Positions 44,529-55,349 of a DNA stretch of 64,000 nt are shown here, in pieces; position 1 is the stretch's first letter, and every line of letters begins with the position of its first letter. The notes beneath the pieces were generated by a model. It did no database searches. It was not told where the DNA came from and worked only from the letters and a program-made list of their open reading frames with translations. The DNA is taken from contig JAFKJU010000013.1 in assembly GCA_017305935.1 (NCBI GenBank), forward strand, positions 1 through 64,000, read 5' to 3'. This stretch comes from Hyphomicrobiales bacterium (GTDB lineage: Bacteria; Pseudomonadota; Alphaproteobacteria; Rhizobiales; Rhizobiaceae). Made by a program: the position numbers and the translations under genes.

Positions 44529-46016
44529 ATGCAGGTTATCGAAACGCTCGCTGAAGGGCTGAAGCGCGAAATCAAGGTGGTGGTTCCGGCCACCGACATG
44601 CAGGCTCGCATGAACGAGCGCCTGGCCGACGCCAAGGACAAGATCAAGATCAACGGCTTCCGTCCGGGCAAGGTGCCGTTCGCGCATCTCAAGAAGATGT
44701 ACGGCAAGTCGATCATGGCCGAGGTTGTCAACGAGCTCGTGCGCGAGCAGCCGACCGCCATCCTGTCCGAACGCGGCGAAAAGTCGGCGACCCAGCCGGA
44801 AATCGCCATGACCGAGGACCAGGACGAGGCTGAAAAGATCCTCGCCGGCGAAGCCGACCTGGAATTCACCGTTTCCTACGAAATCATCCCGGCGATCGAG
44901 CTGCAGTCGACCGACGGCATCAAGGTGACCCGCGAAGTCGTCGAAGTCTCCGAAGACGAAGTCAACGAGCAGATCCTCAAGATCGCCGAAAGCGCCCGCT
45001 CCTACGAGACCAAGGACGGCGCTGCCGAAAACGGCGACCGCGCCACCATCGACTACCTCGGCAAGCTTGACGGCGAGCCTTTCGACGGCGGCAAGGACGA
45101 AGACGCCCAGCTGGTTCTCGGCTCGGGCCGCTTCATCCCCGGCTTCGAAGAGCAGATCGTCGGCCTGAAGGCCGGTGACGAGAAGGTCATCACCGTCACC
45201 TTCCCGGCCGATTACCCGGCTGCGAACCTTGCCGGCAAGGACGCCACTTTCGACATCAAGGTCAAGGAAATCGCTGCTCCCGGCGCCGTCGAGATCAACG
45301 ACGAACTGGCGAGCAAGCTCGGCCTCGAATCGGCCGACAAGCTGAAGGAAGTCGTTCGCGGCCAGATCGAAGGCCAGTTCAGCTCCTTCACCCGCCAGAA
45401 GGTCAAGCGCCAGATCCTCGACCAGCTCGATGGTCTCTACAAGTTCGAAACCCCGTCGCGCCTCGTCGACGCCGAGTTCGAAAACATCTGGCGCCAGATC
45501 AGCACCGATCTCGACCAGTCCGGCAAGACCTTCGAAGACGAAGGCACGACGGAAGAGAAGGCCCGTGAGGAATACCGCACGCTGGCAGAGCGCCGCGTTC
45601 GCCTCGGCCTCGTTCTCTCCGAAATCGGCGAGAAGGCCGGCGTGACCGTCAGTGAAGACGAGATGCAGCGCGCCCTGTTCGAGCAGCTGCGTCAGTTCCC
45701 GGGTCAGGAAAAGCAGATCATCGAATTCTTCCGCAATACGCCCGGCGCCGCCGCCTCGCTGCGCGCCCCGCTGTTCGAAGAGAAGGTCGTCGATCATCTG
45801 CTCGGCCAGATCGACGTCACCGACAAGGTCGTCAGCAAGGAAGAGCTGATGGCTGATGACGAGGAAGACGGCGAAGACAAGCCGGCTGCCAAGAAGGCTG
45901 CGCCCAAGAAAAAGGCCGCCAAGGCCGAAGCTGAAGCCGAGGGCGAAGGTGAAGAGGCCGCTCCGAAGAAGAAGGCCGCTTCCAAGAAGAAGGCCGCCGA
46001 CGACAGCGCCGAGTAA
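44529..46016 (+). CDS. tig: Trigger factor (ribosome-associated chaperone)
   Basis: 495 residues. The N-terminal ribosome-binding domain has the signature [18 protein letters not shown] (residues ~39-56). The FKBP-type PPIase domain lies at ~165-245 ([40 protein letters not shown]), and the helical C-terminal domain follows. The last ~50 residues form a Lys/Ala/Glu-rich tail ([20 protein letters not shown]), as in other rhizobial tig. It folds nascent chains at the ribosome exit. The tRNA-Leu gene precedes it and a strong terminator follows. Confidence 0.97.
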   Translation: MQVIETLAEGLKREIKVVVPATDMQARMNERLADAKDKIKINGFRPGKVPFAHLKKMYGKSIMAEVVNELVREQPTAILSERGEKSATQPEIAMTEDQDEAEKILAGEADLEFTVSYEIIPAIELQSTDGIKVTREVVEVSEDEVNEQILKIAESARSYETKDGAAENGDRATIDYLGKLDGEPFDGGKDEDAQLVLGSGRFIPGFEEQIVGLKAGDEKVITVTFPADYPAANLAGKDATFDIKVKEIAAPGAVEINDELASKLGLESADKLKEVVRGQIEGQFSSFTRQKVKRQILDQLDGLYKFETPSRLVDAEFENIWRQISTDLDQSGKTFEDEGTTEEKAREEYRTLAERRVRLGLVLSEIGEKAGVTVSEDEMQRALFEQLRQFPGQEKQIIEFFRNTPGAAASLRAPLFEEKVVDHLLGQIDVTDKVVSKEELMADDEEDGEDKPAAKKAAPKKKAAKAEAEAEGEGEEAAPKKKAASKKKAADDSAE

Positions 46017-46330
46017 TCGGCGCGGCCAAGGCGCGGGGGCCCTGCTCGTGCGAAGCTGAAATTCATGAACCCCGCCCAACCGGCGGGGTTTTGTTTTTCA
46101 ATGGCTTATCGTGAAATCCCAATACATTGCATGAAGCTCGCGGAGCCGTTTGCTTCAATTTTCATTAACTATGTCGAAAAGTTTAGCTTTCGTGCGCCGC
46201 ATTTCCCACGCAATTTCGCCATGGTTCGTGTCCTTCTTAGAGGCGTGTTAAATGACGGATGACACGAGGAAGCGCGGCGGTCGATGAGGGGCTTGCCGGC
46301 GGTTCGAGTATTGCGTAGCGGTTGGGACAG
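46017..46330 (+). other. Intergenic region between tig and rlpA
   Basis: Contains the tig terminator at 46068-46098 and then about 230 AT-richer bases that must include the rlpA promoter. No supported gene or RNA. Confidence 0.5.
46068..46098 (+). terminator. Rho-independent terminator after tig
   Basis: AACCCCGCC (46068-46076) pairs perfectly with GGCGGGGTT (46082-46090), followed by TTGTTTTT. Confidence 0.92.
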
Positions 46331-47386
46331 ATGAAAATAACCTTGGGTGCGGCAAAGATTTCGTTGGGCTGGCGGGTTCTGACGGTTTCGATGATGTGTT
46401 TCGGCGTCGCTTCTTGCGGCACCACGTCCGTCGCGCCGAAAAAGGCGAAGCCGCGCAGCAAGGAATATTTTTCCGAGAAGGAATACGGCGTCAAGGCGAG
46501 CCCGCGCGTCGCTTACGGCAAGAACATCCCCAAGGGGGGTGGTCGCTACATGGTTGGCGACCCCTATGTGGTCAAGGGCAAGACCTATGTGCCCAAGGAA
46601 GATTTCAGCTACAACAAGGTCGGCGTTGCCTCCTGGTACGGCTCGGCCTTCCATGGCCGCCTGACGGCGAACGGCGAGGTTTACGATCTCGATCATCTCT
46701 CCGCCGCCCATCCGACGTTCCCGCTGCCGAGCTATGCCCGCGTCACCAATGTCGAGAACGGCTCCTCGATCATCGTGCGCGTCAACGATCGCGGCCCGTT
46801 CCATCCCGGCCGCCTGATCGACGTGTCGAGCAAGACCGCCGACATGCTCGACCTCAAGCACAGCGGCACCGGCAAGGTGCGTGTGCAATATGTCGGCCGC
46901 GCCCGTATGGACGGCCATGACATGCCTTATCTGATGGCGTCCTATGTGCCCAAGGGCGCGCGCCTGCCGCGCTTTGCGCCGGAAGGACAGATCGCCACCG
47001 GCGTCATGGTTGCTTCCAACCAGTCGATGCGCGACCAGGTGCGCGGCATGGACGATGCCGGCGGCAGCGCAATCCAGACGAGCCTTGCCGGCGACACGCC
47101 GAGCGGTTCCTACGAGCCGCAGGCGGCGGCTCCGACCGCAAAGCCTGCTGCCTTCGCTGCCTTCGACCAGGCGACAGTCATGTTGCCGGATATCGGCCCG
47201 CTGCCGATGGAGCGACCACAATATAACTTCAAGGTCGGCTCGTCCTATGCTGCGGCCTATGCGGAGGAACCGACCGTGACCGTCGAGCTTGCCTTCGATG
47301 CGGTCATGACCCGCAATGATGGCCTGACCCGTGAGTCGATCCTCAAATCCGTTGAGCGGCGGCAGGGCGTATCGGCCTCCCGTTAA
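46331..47386 (+). CDS. rlpA: RlpA-family septal lytic transglycosylase lipoprotein
   Basis: 351 residues from ATG 46331. Residues ~1-29 form a lipoprotein signal with lipobox GVASC. The RlpA double-psi beta barrel sits at ~95-190, with VGVASWYGSAFHGRLTANGE, LPSYARVTNVENGSSIIVRV and NDRGPFHPGRLIDVS, keeping the acid/base Glu (GE) and Asp (NDRG) of the active form. No SPOR domain follows; the C-terminal ~150 residues are low complexity. It cuts naked glycan strands at the septum. Begins the rlpA-dac-tmk-holB-metG-tatD cluster. Confidence 0.92.
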   Translation: MKITLGAAKISLGWRVLTVSMMCFGVASCGTTSVAPKKAKPRSKEYFSEKEYGVKASPRVAYGKNIPKGGGRYMVGDPYVVKGKTYVPKEDFSYNKVGVASWYGSAFHGRLTANGEVYDLDHLSAAHPTFPLPSYARVTNVENGSSIIVRVNDRGPFHPGRLIDVSSKTADMLDLKHSGTGKVRVQYVGRARMDGHDMPYLMASYVPKGARLPRFAPEGQIATGVMVASNQSMRDQVRGMDDAGGSAIQTSLAGDTPSGSYEPQAAAPTAKPAAFAAFDQATVMLPDIGPLPMERPQYNFKVGSSYAAAYAEEPTVTVELAFDAVMTRNDGLTRESILKSVERRQGVSASR

Positions 47387-47466
47387 CAGCAAAGCGCGCC
47401 GCCGATGCTTGGCACCCGGCCCGGCATGTTCTAAATCGGAACAGGATGCGAGGACGGGAAAAACGG

Positions 47467-48624
47467 ATGCGGCGTATTGTTCAGGTTCTGGTTTTCAGTC
47501 TGTTTCCAGCCTGGACGGCGTTTGCGGCGTCGGTGACGCCTGCCGGCTTCGAAACCAAAGCCAAGCAGATCTACATGATCGAGGCGTCGACCGGCACGGT
47601 GCTGATCTCCAAGGATGAGAACGAGCCGGTCTCGCCCGCCTCGCTCGCCAAACTGATGACCATGGAGGTCGTCTTCGATGCCCTGAAGAAGGGCGAGATT
47701 ACGCCGACGACCGCCTATCCGGTTTCAGAACATGCTTGGCGCACCGGCGGCGCGCCCTCGCGCACCTCGACCATGTTCGCGGCGCTGAAATCCAGCGTGC
47801 CGGTGCTCGACCTCGTGCAGGGCGTGACGGTGCAACTCGCCAACGATGCCTGCATTATTCTTGCCGAAGGCATGAATGGCTCGGAGGCCGCCTTTGCGCA
47901 ACGGATGACCAAGCGAGCCGAAGAACTCGGCCTGACCATGAGCAGGTTTTCCAATCCCACCGGCCTGCCGGATCCCGGCAATCGCACCAGCATGCGCGAT
48001 CTGGTGACACTGGCGCAGCATCTGCAGGTCGAATATCGCGACTATTACCGTTATTACGCCCAGCCGGAATATGAGTGGAACAGGATCAAGCAGCGCAACA
48101 AGAACCCGCTGGTGACCGCCAATATCGGCGTTGACGGGCTGGCGACCGGCTTTGCCGATGGCGAGGGCTTTTCGGTGGTGCTGTCGGCGATGCGCGACGG
48201 CAAGCGCATCTTCCTCGCCATGGGCGGATTGCAGAGCGACAAGGAACGTTTCGAGGAATCGCGCCGGGTGGTGGATTGGGCGATGACCTCGTTTGCCAGC
48301 CGCACATTGTTCAAGCAGGGTGAAGTCATCGGTGCGATCAGCGTCTATGGCGGTGCGCGCTCCAGCGTCGATCTCGCGGCAAAGGTTCCGGTCGACGTCT
48401 TCCTGCCGACCAACAATCCCGAACGACTGGCGGCGCGTATCGTCTATCGCTGGCCGCTCGTAGCGCCAGTCGAGGCCGACAGGCAGGTCGGCTCGCTGAA
48501 AATCTCCGTCGGCGAGAAGGTGCTGCGCGAAGTGCCGCTCTATACGATCGAGTCGGTCGAGCGCGGGTCGCTGGCCAGCCGCGCGCTGGATGCGGCCATG
48601 GAACTGATGTTCTTCTGGCTATAA
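47467..48624 (+). CDS. D-alanyl-D-alanine carboxypeptidase-family protein with degenerate active site
   Basis: 385 residues from ATG 47467; residues ~1-21 are a signal peptide (VLVFSLFPAWTAFA). The SxxK motif is intact (S59-L-A-K62 in VSPASLAKLM). However, the SxN motif is Leu-Ala-Asn at 124-126 (TVQLANDACI) and the KTG motif is Ala-Thr-Gly at 226-228 (GVDGLATGFADG). Both residues are needed for normal carboxypeptidase catalysis. The C-terminal beta domain and terminal amphipathic helix (residues ~290-385) are normal for class C PBPs. It is downstream of rlpA and upstream of tmk. It may bind rather than trim peptidoglycan. Confidence 0.9.
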   Translation: MRRIVQVLVFSLFPAWTAFAASVTPAGFETKAKQIYMIEASTGTVLISKDENEPVSPASLAKLMTMEVVFDALKKGEITPTTAYPVSEHAWRTGGAPSRTSTMFAALKSSVPVLDLVQGVTVQLANDACIILAEGMNGSEAAFAQRMTKRAEELGLTMSRFSNPTGLPDPGNRTSMRDLVTLAQHLQVEYRDYYRYYAQPEYEWNRIKQRNKNPLVTANIGVDGLATGFADGEGFSVVLSAMRDGKRIFLAMGGLQSDKERFEESRRVVDWAMTSFASRTLFKQGEVIGAISVYGGARSSVDLAAKVPVDVFLPTNNPERLAARIVYRWPLVAPVEADRQVGSLKISVGEKVLREVPLYTIESVERGSLASRALDAAMELMFFWL

Positions 48625-48737
48625 TTTCGACATGCCCCATATATATCCTCGATGAATTGGCTGCGATGCGGTTTCACCGCCTTTTGAGTTGCGGTAAACA
48701 GGTCGTTGCGATCTTGTGATCGAAAGCATTCGGGACG

Positions 48738-49430
48738 TTGGCTTTGACGGAAACATCCGGACTATTCGTGACATTTGAGGGCGGCGAGGGGGCCGGGAAA
48801 TCGACCCAGATTCGCCTTCTCGCCGAGGCGCTGCGGCGGCGCGGTCATGAGGTTCTGGTGACCCGCGAACCCGGTGGCTCGCCCGGCGCCGAGGCTGTGC
48901 GCCATGTGCTGCTCTCCGGTGCCGCGGAAGAATTCGGCACGCGTATGGAAGCCATCCTGTTTGCCGCGGCGCGTGCCGATCACGTCGAGGAAGTCATTCG
49001 TCCGGCGCTCGCCAAGGGCATGATCGTGCTCTGCGACCGCTTCATGGATTCCTCGCGCGTCTACCAGGGCGTCACCGGCAATCTCGATGCCGATTTCATC
49101 GAGGCGCTGGTGCGCGTGGCGATCGACGGCACCGTGCCGGATCGCACCGTCATTCTCGATATCCCCGCCGAGTTCGGCCTTGCCCGCGCCAAGGGACGGG
49201 GCGAGGGGCAATCGATCGCGCCGGATCGTTTCGAGCGCGAAGAGACCGAAACTCATGAGAAGCGCCGCGAGGCCTTTCTCGATATCGCCGCCGCCGAGCC
49301 GGAGCGTTGCGTCGTGATCGATGCCCTGCAAGCGCAGGAGAGCATCGCCGCGCAAATCCTCGATTGCGTCGAGCCGCTCTTGGAGCGCGTTCCGGCCGAT
49401 CGCCATGCGGAGACGGAAGCCGCGCAATGA
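48738..49430 (+). CDS. tmk: Thymidylate kinase
   Basis: 230 residues with a TTG start at 48738 (a second TTG two codons later is possible). The P-loop [11 protein letters not shown] lies at ~13-23, followed by [20 protein letters not shown] and the DRF motif in [15 protein letters not shown]. It phosphorylates dTMP to dTDP. It overlaps holB by 4 bp (ATGA at 49427), a conserved tmk-holB pair. Confidence 0.96.
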   Translation: MALTETSGLFVTFEGGEGAGKSTQIRLLAEALRRRGHEVLVTREPGGSPGAEAVRHVLLSGAAEEFGTRMEAILFAAARADHVEEVIRPALAKGMIVLCDRFMDSSRVYQGVTGNLDADFIEALVRVAIDGTVPDRTVILDIPAEFGLARAKGRGEGQSIAPDRFEREETETHEKRREAFLDIAAAEPERCVVIDALQAQESIAAQILDCVEPLLERVPADRHAETEAAQ

Positions 49431-50440
49431 CCGACATCACCCCCGGCCTGCTCGACGGCGCCATCGCGCCGTCCGAAAACACCCGCCTTTTCGGCCATGC
49501 GGATGCCGAAAGCTTCCTCGCCCATGCCTATCGCTCTGGCAAGGTGCATCATGCCATCCTGATCGAGGGGCCGGAGGGCATCGGCAAGGCGACGCTCGCC
49601 TTCCGTTTCGCCAACCATATCCTTGGCCATCCCGATCCGGCGACGGCGCCGGAAACGATTGCCGATCCCGATCCGGCCTCGCCGGTCAGCCGTCAGATCG
49701 CCTCCGGCGCCTCGCACAATCTCTTGCACCTGACGCGGCCGGTCGATGAGAAGACGGGCCGGGTGAAGCAGGCGATCACCGTGGACGAGGTGCGTCGGGC
49801 CGGCAAGTTCTTTGCCCAGACCTCCGGCACCGGCAACTGGCGCATCGTCATCGTCGATCCCGCCGACGATCTCAATCGTAGTGCCGCGAATGCCATCCTG
49901 AAGATTCTGGAGGAGCCGCCGAAGCGCTCGCTGTTCCTCGTGCTTTCGCATGCGCCCGGCAAACTCCTGCCGACGATTCGCTCCCGCTGCCTGCCGCTGA
50001 AACTGGAAGCGCTGGATGATGCCGCGATGCGGGCGGCGCTTACCCATCTCGGCCTCGAAGCCACCGAGAAACTGATCGCCTCGGCGCGCGGCAGCGTCTC
50101 GCAGGCGCTGAAACTCGTCAACTACGGCGGCATGGACATCATCGCCGCCTTCGACGACGTGCTTTCGGCGCGTGGGCCCGCGGCGCGCAAGGCGATGCAC
50201 AAGCTGGCGGACGTGCTTTCCGGCCGCGACAGCGAGACGATCTACGCCTTTTTCCTCTCCCATATCGGCGAGCACATCACCGACCGGGCGAGGGCAGCAG
50301 CTCTTGCCGGCGACCTGAACACCGCCGACCGCCTCGCCCGCCTGTCGGCCAACCTCGGCGAACGTGTCGCCATCTCGCTCGGCTACAATCTCGACCGCAA
50401 GCAGACGGTGCTGTCGATCCTTGAGGACATGACGGCCTGA
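49427..50440 (+). CDS. holB: DNA polymerase III delta' subunit
   Basis: 337 residues. The clamp-loader AAA fold is seen in [20 protein letters not shown] (P-loop-like GPEGIGKAT), [20 protein letters not shown] and the [20 protein letters not shown] motif. It belongs to the replisome clamp loader. It overlaps tmk by 4 bp and precedes metG. Confidence 0.95.
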   Translation: MTDITPGLLDGAIAPSENTRLFGHADAESFLAHAYRSGKVHHAILIEGPEGIGKATLAFRFANHILGHPDPATAPETIADPDPASPVSRQIASGASHNLLHLTRPVDEKTGRVKQAITVDEVRRAGKFFAQTSGTGNWRIVIVDPADDLNRSAANAILKILEEPPKRSLFLVLSHAPGKLLPTIRSRCLPLKLEALDDAAMRAALTHLGLEATEKLIASARGSVSQALKLVNYGGMDIIAAFDDVLSARGPAARKAMHKLADVLSGRDSETIYAFFLSHIGEHITDRARAAALAGDLNTADRLARLSANLGERVAISLGYNLDRKQTVLSILEDMTA

Positions 50441-50527
50441 GGCCTTCACCGAAACTTGTTGTTTCGCTTGCGCCGGACATGGGTTAAGAGCAGCGGTGAA
50501 AAGATAAAACAGCCAAGAAGCCCGATC

Positions 50528-52084
50528 ATGACGACCAAGACGCCCTTCTACATCACGACAGCGATTTCCTATCCGAACGGCAAGCCGCATATCGGCCATG
50601 CCTACGAGCTGATCGCCACCGATGCCATGGCGCGTTTCCAGCGTCTCGACGGCCGCGACGTCTTCTTTCTGACAGGCACCGACGAGCATGGCCAGAAGAT
50701 GCAGCAGACGGCGCGCAACGAAGGCATTTCGGCGCAGGAACTGGCTGATCGCAACTCGGCCGAGTTTCAGGCGATGGCGGTCATGCTCAATGCCTCAAAC
50801 GACGATTTCATCCGCACGACAGAGCCGCGCCACCACGTCACCTCGCAGAATATCTGGAACCGGATGGCCGACAATGGCGACATCTACAAGGACAGCTATG
50901 CCGGCTGGTATTCGGTGCGTGACGAAGCTTATTACCAGGAAGACGAGACCGAGCTGCGCGCCGACGGCGTGCGCTATGGGCCGCAGGGCACGCCTGTCGA
51001 ATGGGTAGAGGAGGAGAGCTATTTCTTCCGCCTCTCGCAATATCAGGACAAGCTGCTGAAGCATTACGAGGACAATCCCGATTTCATCGGTCCGGCCGAG
51101 CGCCGCAACGAGGTGATCTCCTTCGTCAAGTCCGGCCTCAAGGATCTGTCGGTGTCGCGCACGACCTTCGACTGGGGCATCAAGGTGCCGAACGATCCGC
51201 GCCATGTCATGTACGTCTGGGTCGATGCGCTGACGAACTATCTCACCGCCACAGGCTATCTCGAAGATCCGAACGGCCCGCGCGCCAAATACTGGCCGGC
51301 GGATGTGCATATCATCGGCAAGGACATCATCCGGTTCCACGCTGTCTACTGGCCGGCCTTCCTGATGTCGGCGGGCCTGCCGCTGCCCAAGCGCGTGTTC
51401 GCCCATGGCTTCCTGCTCAACAAGGGCGAGAAGATGTCGAAGTCGCTCGGCAACGTCGTCGACCCGGTCAACCTCGTCAATCATTTCGGCCTCGATCCGG
51501 TGCGCTTCTTCTTCCTGCGCGAAGTCTCCTTCGGCCAGGATGGCAGCTACAGCGAAGAGGCGATCGGCACGCGCATCAATTCCGATCTCGCCAATGGCAT
51601 CGGCAATCTCGCCAGCCGCTCGCTATCGATGATCGTCAAGAATTGCGACGGCAAGATCCCTGAATGCGGAGAACTGAACGAGGCGGATGCCGCCATGCTC
51701 GCTTCCGTCGACGGGCTGCTGGCCTCGGCGCGCGAGGATATGGGCAAGCAGCTCATCCACCGGGCGCTGGCCTCGATCATCGCCGTCGTTTCCGAGACCG
51801 ACCGCTATTTCGCCGGCCAGGAGCCGTGGGCGCTGAAGAAGACCGATCCGGTGCGCATGGGCACGGTGCTCTATGTCACGGCGGAAGTCGTGCGCCAAAT
51901 CGCCATCCTCTTGCAGCCCTTCATGCCGGCCTCGGCGGAAAAGCTGCTCGATCTGGTGGCCGCACCGGCCGATAAACGCGATTTCGCGGCGCTGGGGGAG
52001 GCGGGCCGCCTCGTTTCCGGCACGCCGTTGGAAGCGCCCAAACCCGTCTTCCCGCGCTATGTCGCGCCGGAAGCGACAGCCTGA
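50528..52084 (+). CDS. metG: Methionine--tRNA ligase
   Basis: 518 residues from ATG 50528. Class I motifs are HIGH at 21-24 ([18 protein letters not shown]) and KMSKS at 302-306 ([17 protein letters not shown]). The zinc-knuckle cysteines of the longer E. coli type are absent, so it is the short alphaproteobacterial form. It charges tRNA(Met) and initiator tRNA. Followed by tatD at 14 bp. Confidence 0.97.
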   Translation: MTTKTPFYITTAISYPNGKPHIGHAYELIATDAMARFQRLDGRDVFFLTGTDEHGQKMQQTARNEGISAQELADRNSAEFQAMAVMLNASNDDFIRTTEPRHHVTSQNIWNRMADNGDIYKDSYAGWYSVRDEAYYQEDETELRADGVRYGPQGTPVEWVEEESYFFRLSQYQDKLLKHYEDNPDFIGPAERRNEVISFVKSGLKDLSVSRTTFDWGIKVPNDPRHVMYVWVDALTNYLTATGYLEDPNGPRAKYWPADVHIIGKDIIRFHAVYWPAFLMSAGLPLPKRVFAHGFLLNKGEKMSKSLGNVVDPVNLVNHFGLDPVRFFFLREVSFGQDGSYSEEAIGTRINSDLANGIGNLASRSLSMIVKNCDGKIPECGELNEADAAMLASVDGLLASAREDMGKQLIHRALASIIAVVSETDRYFAGQEPWALKKTDPVRMGTVLYVTAEVVRQIAILLQPFMPASAEKLLDLVAAPADKRDFAALGEAGRLVSGTPLEAPKPVFPRYVAPEATA

Positions 52085-52098
52085 TCGAGCGCCTGCCC

Positions 52099-52878
52099 AT
52101 GTTGATCGATAGCCATTGCCATCTGGATTTTCCGGATTTCGCCGAGGAGCGCGACGAGATCATCGCCCGCGCCCACGCCGCCGGCGTGCGCCAGATCGTC
52201 ACGATCTCGACGCGGGTGCGCAAATTGCAGACGCTGCTCGATATCGCCGAGCGCTACGATTCCGTTTTCTGTTCTGTCGGCACGCATCCCAACAATGCCG
52301 ACGAGGAGCTGGACATCACCGCCGACGACCTGATCCGGCTGTCGCAGCATCCGAAGGTGGTGGCGATCGGCGAGGCGGGTCTGGATTATTTCTACGACAC
52401 GCAGAAGCCTGATGACCAGAAGGCCGGGCTTTTGCAGCATATCGCGGCGGCGCGCGAGACCGGCCTGCCGCTGGTGATCCACAGCCGCAGCGCCGATGAG
52501 GACATGGCGGCGATCCTGACCGAGGAAACGGGGAAGGGGGCCTTCCCCTTCATCCTGCATTGCTTCTCCGCCGGGCCTGAGTTGGCGCGGATCGGCGTCG
52601 CGCTTGGCGGCTACGTCTCCTTTTCCGGCATCCTCACCTTCCCCAAGTCCGAGGAACTGCGCGAGATCGCCAAAACGATCCCTCATGACCGGTTGCTGGT
52701 CGAGACCGACGCGCCCTATCTGGCGCCGAAGAAATGGCGCGGCAAGCGCAACGAGCCGTCCTATGTGGTGAACACCGCCGAGGTTCTGGCCGAATGCGCC
52801 GGGGTTTCCTACGAAGAGATGAGCCGCATCGCCACCGAAAATACCTACCGCATCTTCTCCAAGCTGCCGAGGGTCTAG
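52099..52878 (+). CDS. tatD: TatD-family hydrolase
   Basis: 259 residues of the TatD/MBL-like amidohydrolase barrel: metal ligands H6 and H8 in LIDSHCHLDFPDF, Glu in KVVAIGEAGLDYFY, His in LPLVIHSRSADED and FILHCFSAG, and Asp in LLVETDAPYLAP. TatD is a metal-dependent DNase/exonuclease that acts in DNA repair and is not part of the Tat export system. Coupled to metG and followed by an MBL hydrolase 4 bp later. Confidence 0.94.
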   Translation: MLIDSHCHLDFPDFAEERDEIIARAHAAGVRQIVTISTRVRKLQTLLDIAERYDSVFCSVGTHPNNADEELDITADDLIRLSQHPKVVAIGEAGLDYFYDTQKPDDQKAGLLQHIAAARETGLPLVIHSRSADEDMAAILTEETGKGAFPFILHCFSAGPELARIGVALGGYVSFSGILTFPKSEELREIAKTIPHDRLLVETDAPYLAPKKWRGKRNEPSYVVNTAEVLAECAGVSYEEMSRIATENTYRIFSKLPRV

Positions 52879-52882
52879 ACCG

Positions 52883-53716
52883 ATGTCGGCGTATCGGCGG
52901 CGGTTCACGCTTCTCGGATGCGGTTCGTCTCCCGGCGTGCCGCGCATCAACGGTGACTGGGGCGCCTGCGATCCCGCCAATCCGAAGAACCGACGCACTC
53001 GCGCCGCGTTCCTGGTCGAGCAGTTCGGCCCGGGCGGCTCGACCGTCGTCGCCATCGATACCGGCCCGGATTTTCGCCAGCAGATGATTTCCGCCGGCGT
53101 TACCCATGTCGATGCCGTTCTCTACACACATGCTCATGCGGACCATCTGCACGGCATCGATGACCTGCGCGGCTTCTATATCGGCAAGCGCCGGCGCGTG
53201 CCGATATACGCCGATCCGTTCACCATGCAGCGCATCCGCCAGGGTTTTGGCTATTGCCTCGAAACACCGCCGGGCAGCAATTATCCGCCGATCGTCGAAC
53301 CGCACCTGATAGAGGATCTTGACGAGCCGATCGTCATCGATGGCGACGGCGGGCCGATTCCGTTTCATCCGCACCTGCAGGTGCACGGCGACATCCTGTC
53401 GCTCGGCTTCCGCATCGGCGACGTGGCCTATTGCAGCGACGTCAGCGATTTTCCCGAGGACAGCATCGGCAAACTCGCCCGCCTCGACATGTTGATCATC
53501 GACACGCTGCAATACTCCTTCCATCCCAGCCATCTGTCGCTGGAGCAATCGCTGCGCTGGATCGAACGCTTCCAGCCGAAACGCGCGATCCTTACGCATA
53601 TGCACACACCGCTCGATTATGACACGGTGATGCGCGAAACGCCGGAGCACGTCGTTCCGGGCTACGATATGATGCGGTTCGAGGTGGAACTCGCCGGGCT
53701 GCCGGATATCCGCTGA
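52883..53716 (+). CDS. MBL-fold metallo-hydrolase (PhnP-like)
   Basis: 277 residues. The metallo-beta-lactamase zinc motif THAHADH is at residues 82-88, preceded by AIDTGPDFRQQMISAGV and followed by DVAYCSDVSDFPEDS and RAILTHMHTPLDYD. This is the PhnP/YcbX-like branch of phosphodiesterases that often follows tatD in alphaproteobacteria. No phosphonate genes are near, so PhnP function is not supported; a nucleotide phosphodiesterase role is likely. Confidence 0.88.
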   Translation: MSAYRRRFTLLGCGSSPGVPRINGDWGACDPANPKNRRTRAAFLVEQFGPGGSTVVAIDTGPDFRQQMISAGVTHVDAVLYTHAHADHLHGIDDLRGFYIGKRRRVPIYADPFTMQRIRQGFGYCLETPPGSNYPPIVEPHLIEDLDEPIVIDGDGGPIPFHPHLQVHGDILSLGFRIGDVAYCSDVSDFPEDSIGKLARLDMLIIDTLQYSFHPSHLSLEQSLRWIERFQPKRAILTHMHTPLDYDTVMRETPEHVVPGYDMMRFEVELAGLPDIR

Positions 53717-54062
53717 TCTCTCAGCACTAATACTATTGTTCCATAATCTGTCTTATGTGATTCGATTTGACCGCGAGAAGCGATTCAAGGAAGCAGCAAC
53801 TTTCCGAAGGCACGTGAGACGCCTGGTTGCCAGATGAACTCCTCGCCCGCCTTGGACCTTTGAATTCCCATCGGTACGTTGTCGGCGGCTGGGCCTTGTG
53901 TGATCGCACCGCTGCTTGCGGAAACGGCTAGTGGCGCACCCCTCACCATATTTAAATCGGAGTCGCATTACCAAGATTTCACTTTCCTGTTGCGCAACCT
54001 ATGTGACATTTGACGACACGCATCGATATGGATTCTCGGCAAAAGGTTTCAGGAAGGTCAGG
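53717..54062 (+). other. Intergenic region before the MacA-like gene
   Basis: About 345 bp with no supported gene. An AT-rich stretch around 53944-53955 (CACCATATTTAAAT) may belong to the exporter promoter. No repeat or terminator recognised. Confidence 0.45.
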
Positions 54063-55349
54063 ATGGCGAACAAGACGGAAGACAGGCAGCAGGACAGCCG
54101 CGAGGCGGCGCCCGATCTGGCGAGCGTGTTGGCCGGCGCCGGCAAGCGGCGTCGCGGGCCGCGCTGGCTTTTGCGGCTTTTCGTGCTTGTGGTCCTGATC
54201 TGCGGTGGCGTCGGCGCTTACCTCTATTTCGGTCATGGCGAGACGCAATATGTCTATACCACGCAACCGGCCAAGCGCGGCGATCTCACCGTGCTGGTGA
54301 CGGCCACCGGCTCTGTCGAGCCGACCGAAAAGGTTGACGTATCGAGCGAGTTGTCGGGCACTGTGCGCAGCGTCAATGTCGACTATAACAGTGCCGTCAA
54401 GAAGGGTGACGTCCTGGCGGTGCTCGATACCAACAAGCTGGAAGCCGACGTGCAGAGCGCCAAGGCCAAGGTCAATTCCTCCGAGGCAAATGTACTGAAG
54501 GCGGATGCCGAGATGAAGGCTGCCAGGAACAGCTTCGACCGGCTGCAATCTCTCGTCCAGAACCGCGTCTCGTCGCAGCAGGATCTGGATGCCGCGCAAT
54601 ACAAGTTCGATGCCGCCGCCGCCGCCAAGAACATCAACGAAGCCGACGTGCTCGCCAGCAAGGCCGACTTGAAACTGGCGGAAGTCAACCTCGCCAAGGC
54701 GCGCATCGTCTCGCCCATCGACGGCATCGTGCTGACCCGATCGGTCGATCCCGGCGCGACGGTCGCGGCCTCCCTCTCCGCTCCGGTTCTGTTCACCATC
54801 GCCGGCGACCTTCGGCGCATGGAATTACAGGTGGATGTCGACGAGGCCGATGTCGGTCAGGTCGCGGTTGGTCAGTCGGCTAGCTTTTCCGTCGATGCCT
54901 TTCCGAACCGGAAATTCCCGGCCGAGATCCGCAATATCCGCTATGCGTCCGAGACGATTTCCAATGTCGTGACCTACATGGCGGTGCTGACGGTCGAAAA
55001 CAACGACATGCTGCTGCGTCCCGGCATGACGGCGACGGCCGACATCACCGTGAAGTCGCTGAAGGCGCAGCTGCTGATCCCCAACGCGGCGCTGCGCTAT
55101 TCTCCGCCGGCAGCGCGCGAAAGCCGCAGCAGCATCTTCAACCTGTTCCGCCCGCCCCGCATGCGTTCGTTTTCGCCAGCGCCCACCCAGGCCGGCTCGA
55201 AGCGCACGGTCTGGGCAATGCGCAATGGTCGGCCTCAGCCGGTCGCCATCGAAATCGGCGCCACCGACGGCCAGTTCACCGAACTCGTCTCCGGCGGTGT
55301 CAGCGAAGGCGATGAGCTGATCACCGATGCGACGGCGGGTGGCCGATGA
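54063..55349 (+). CDS. MacA-like periplasmic adaptor of an efflux pump
   Basis: 428 residues from ATG 54063. A basic N-terminus and one membrane helix (residues ~38-60, LLRLFVLVVLICGGVGAYLY) are followed by a lipoyl/barrel-sandwich half (GDLTVLVTATGSVEPTEKVD), a coiled-coil hairpin (residues ~130-220), the second lipoyl half (ARIVSPIDGIVLTRSVDPGA) and a beta-barrel (VDEADVGQVAVGQSASFSVD). This is the HlyD/MacA membrane-fusion protein layout. It links the MacB-like transporter to an outer-membrane channel that is encoded elsewhere. It overlaps the ABC ATPase gene by 4 bp. Confidence 0.9.
   Translation: MANKTEDRQQDSREAAPDLASVLAGAGKRRRGPRWLLRLFVLVVLICGGVGAYLYFGHGETQYVYTTQPAKRGDLTVLVTATGSVEPTEKVDVSSELSGTVRSVNVDYNSAVKKGDVLAVLDTNKLEADVQSAKAKVNSSEANVLKADAEMKAARNSFDRLQSLVQNRVSSQQDLDAAQYKFDAAAAAKNINEADVLASKADLKLAEVNLAKARIVSPIDGIVLTRSVDPGATVAASLSAPVLFTIAGDLRRMELQVDVDEADVGQVAVGQSASFSVDAFPNRKFPAEIRNIRYASETISNVVTYMAVLTVENNDMLLRPGMTATADITVKSLKAQLLIPNAALRYSPPAARESRSSIFNLFRPPRMRSFSPAPTQAGSKRTVWAMRNGRPQPVAIEIGATDGQFTELVSGGVSEGDELITDATAGGR

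Noticed and set aside
44433-46079. A 548-codon open frame antisense to tig.
   Set aside because: Leu/Val/Gly-rich low-complexity translation that mirrors trigger factor; no start signal.
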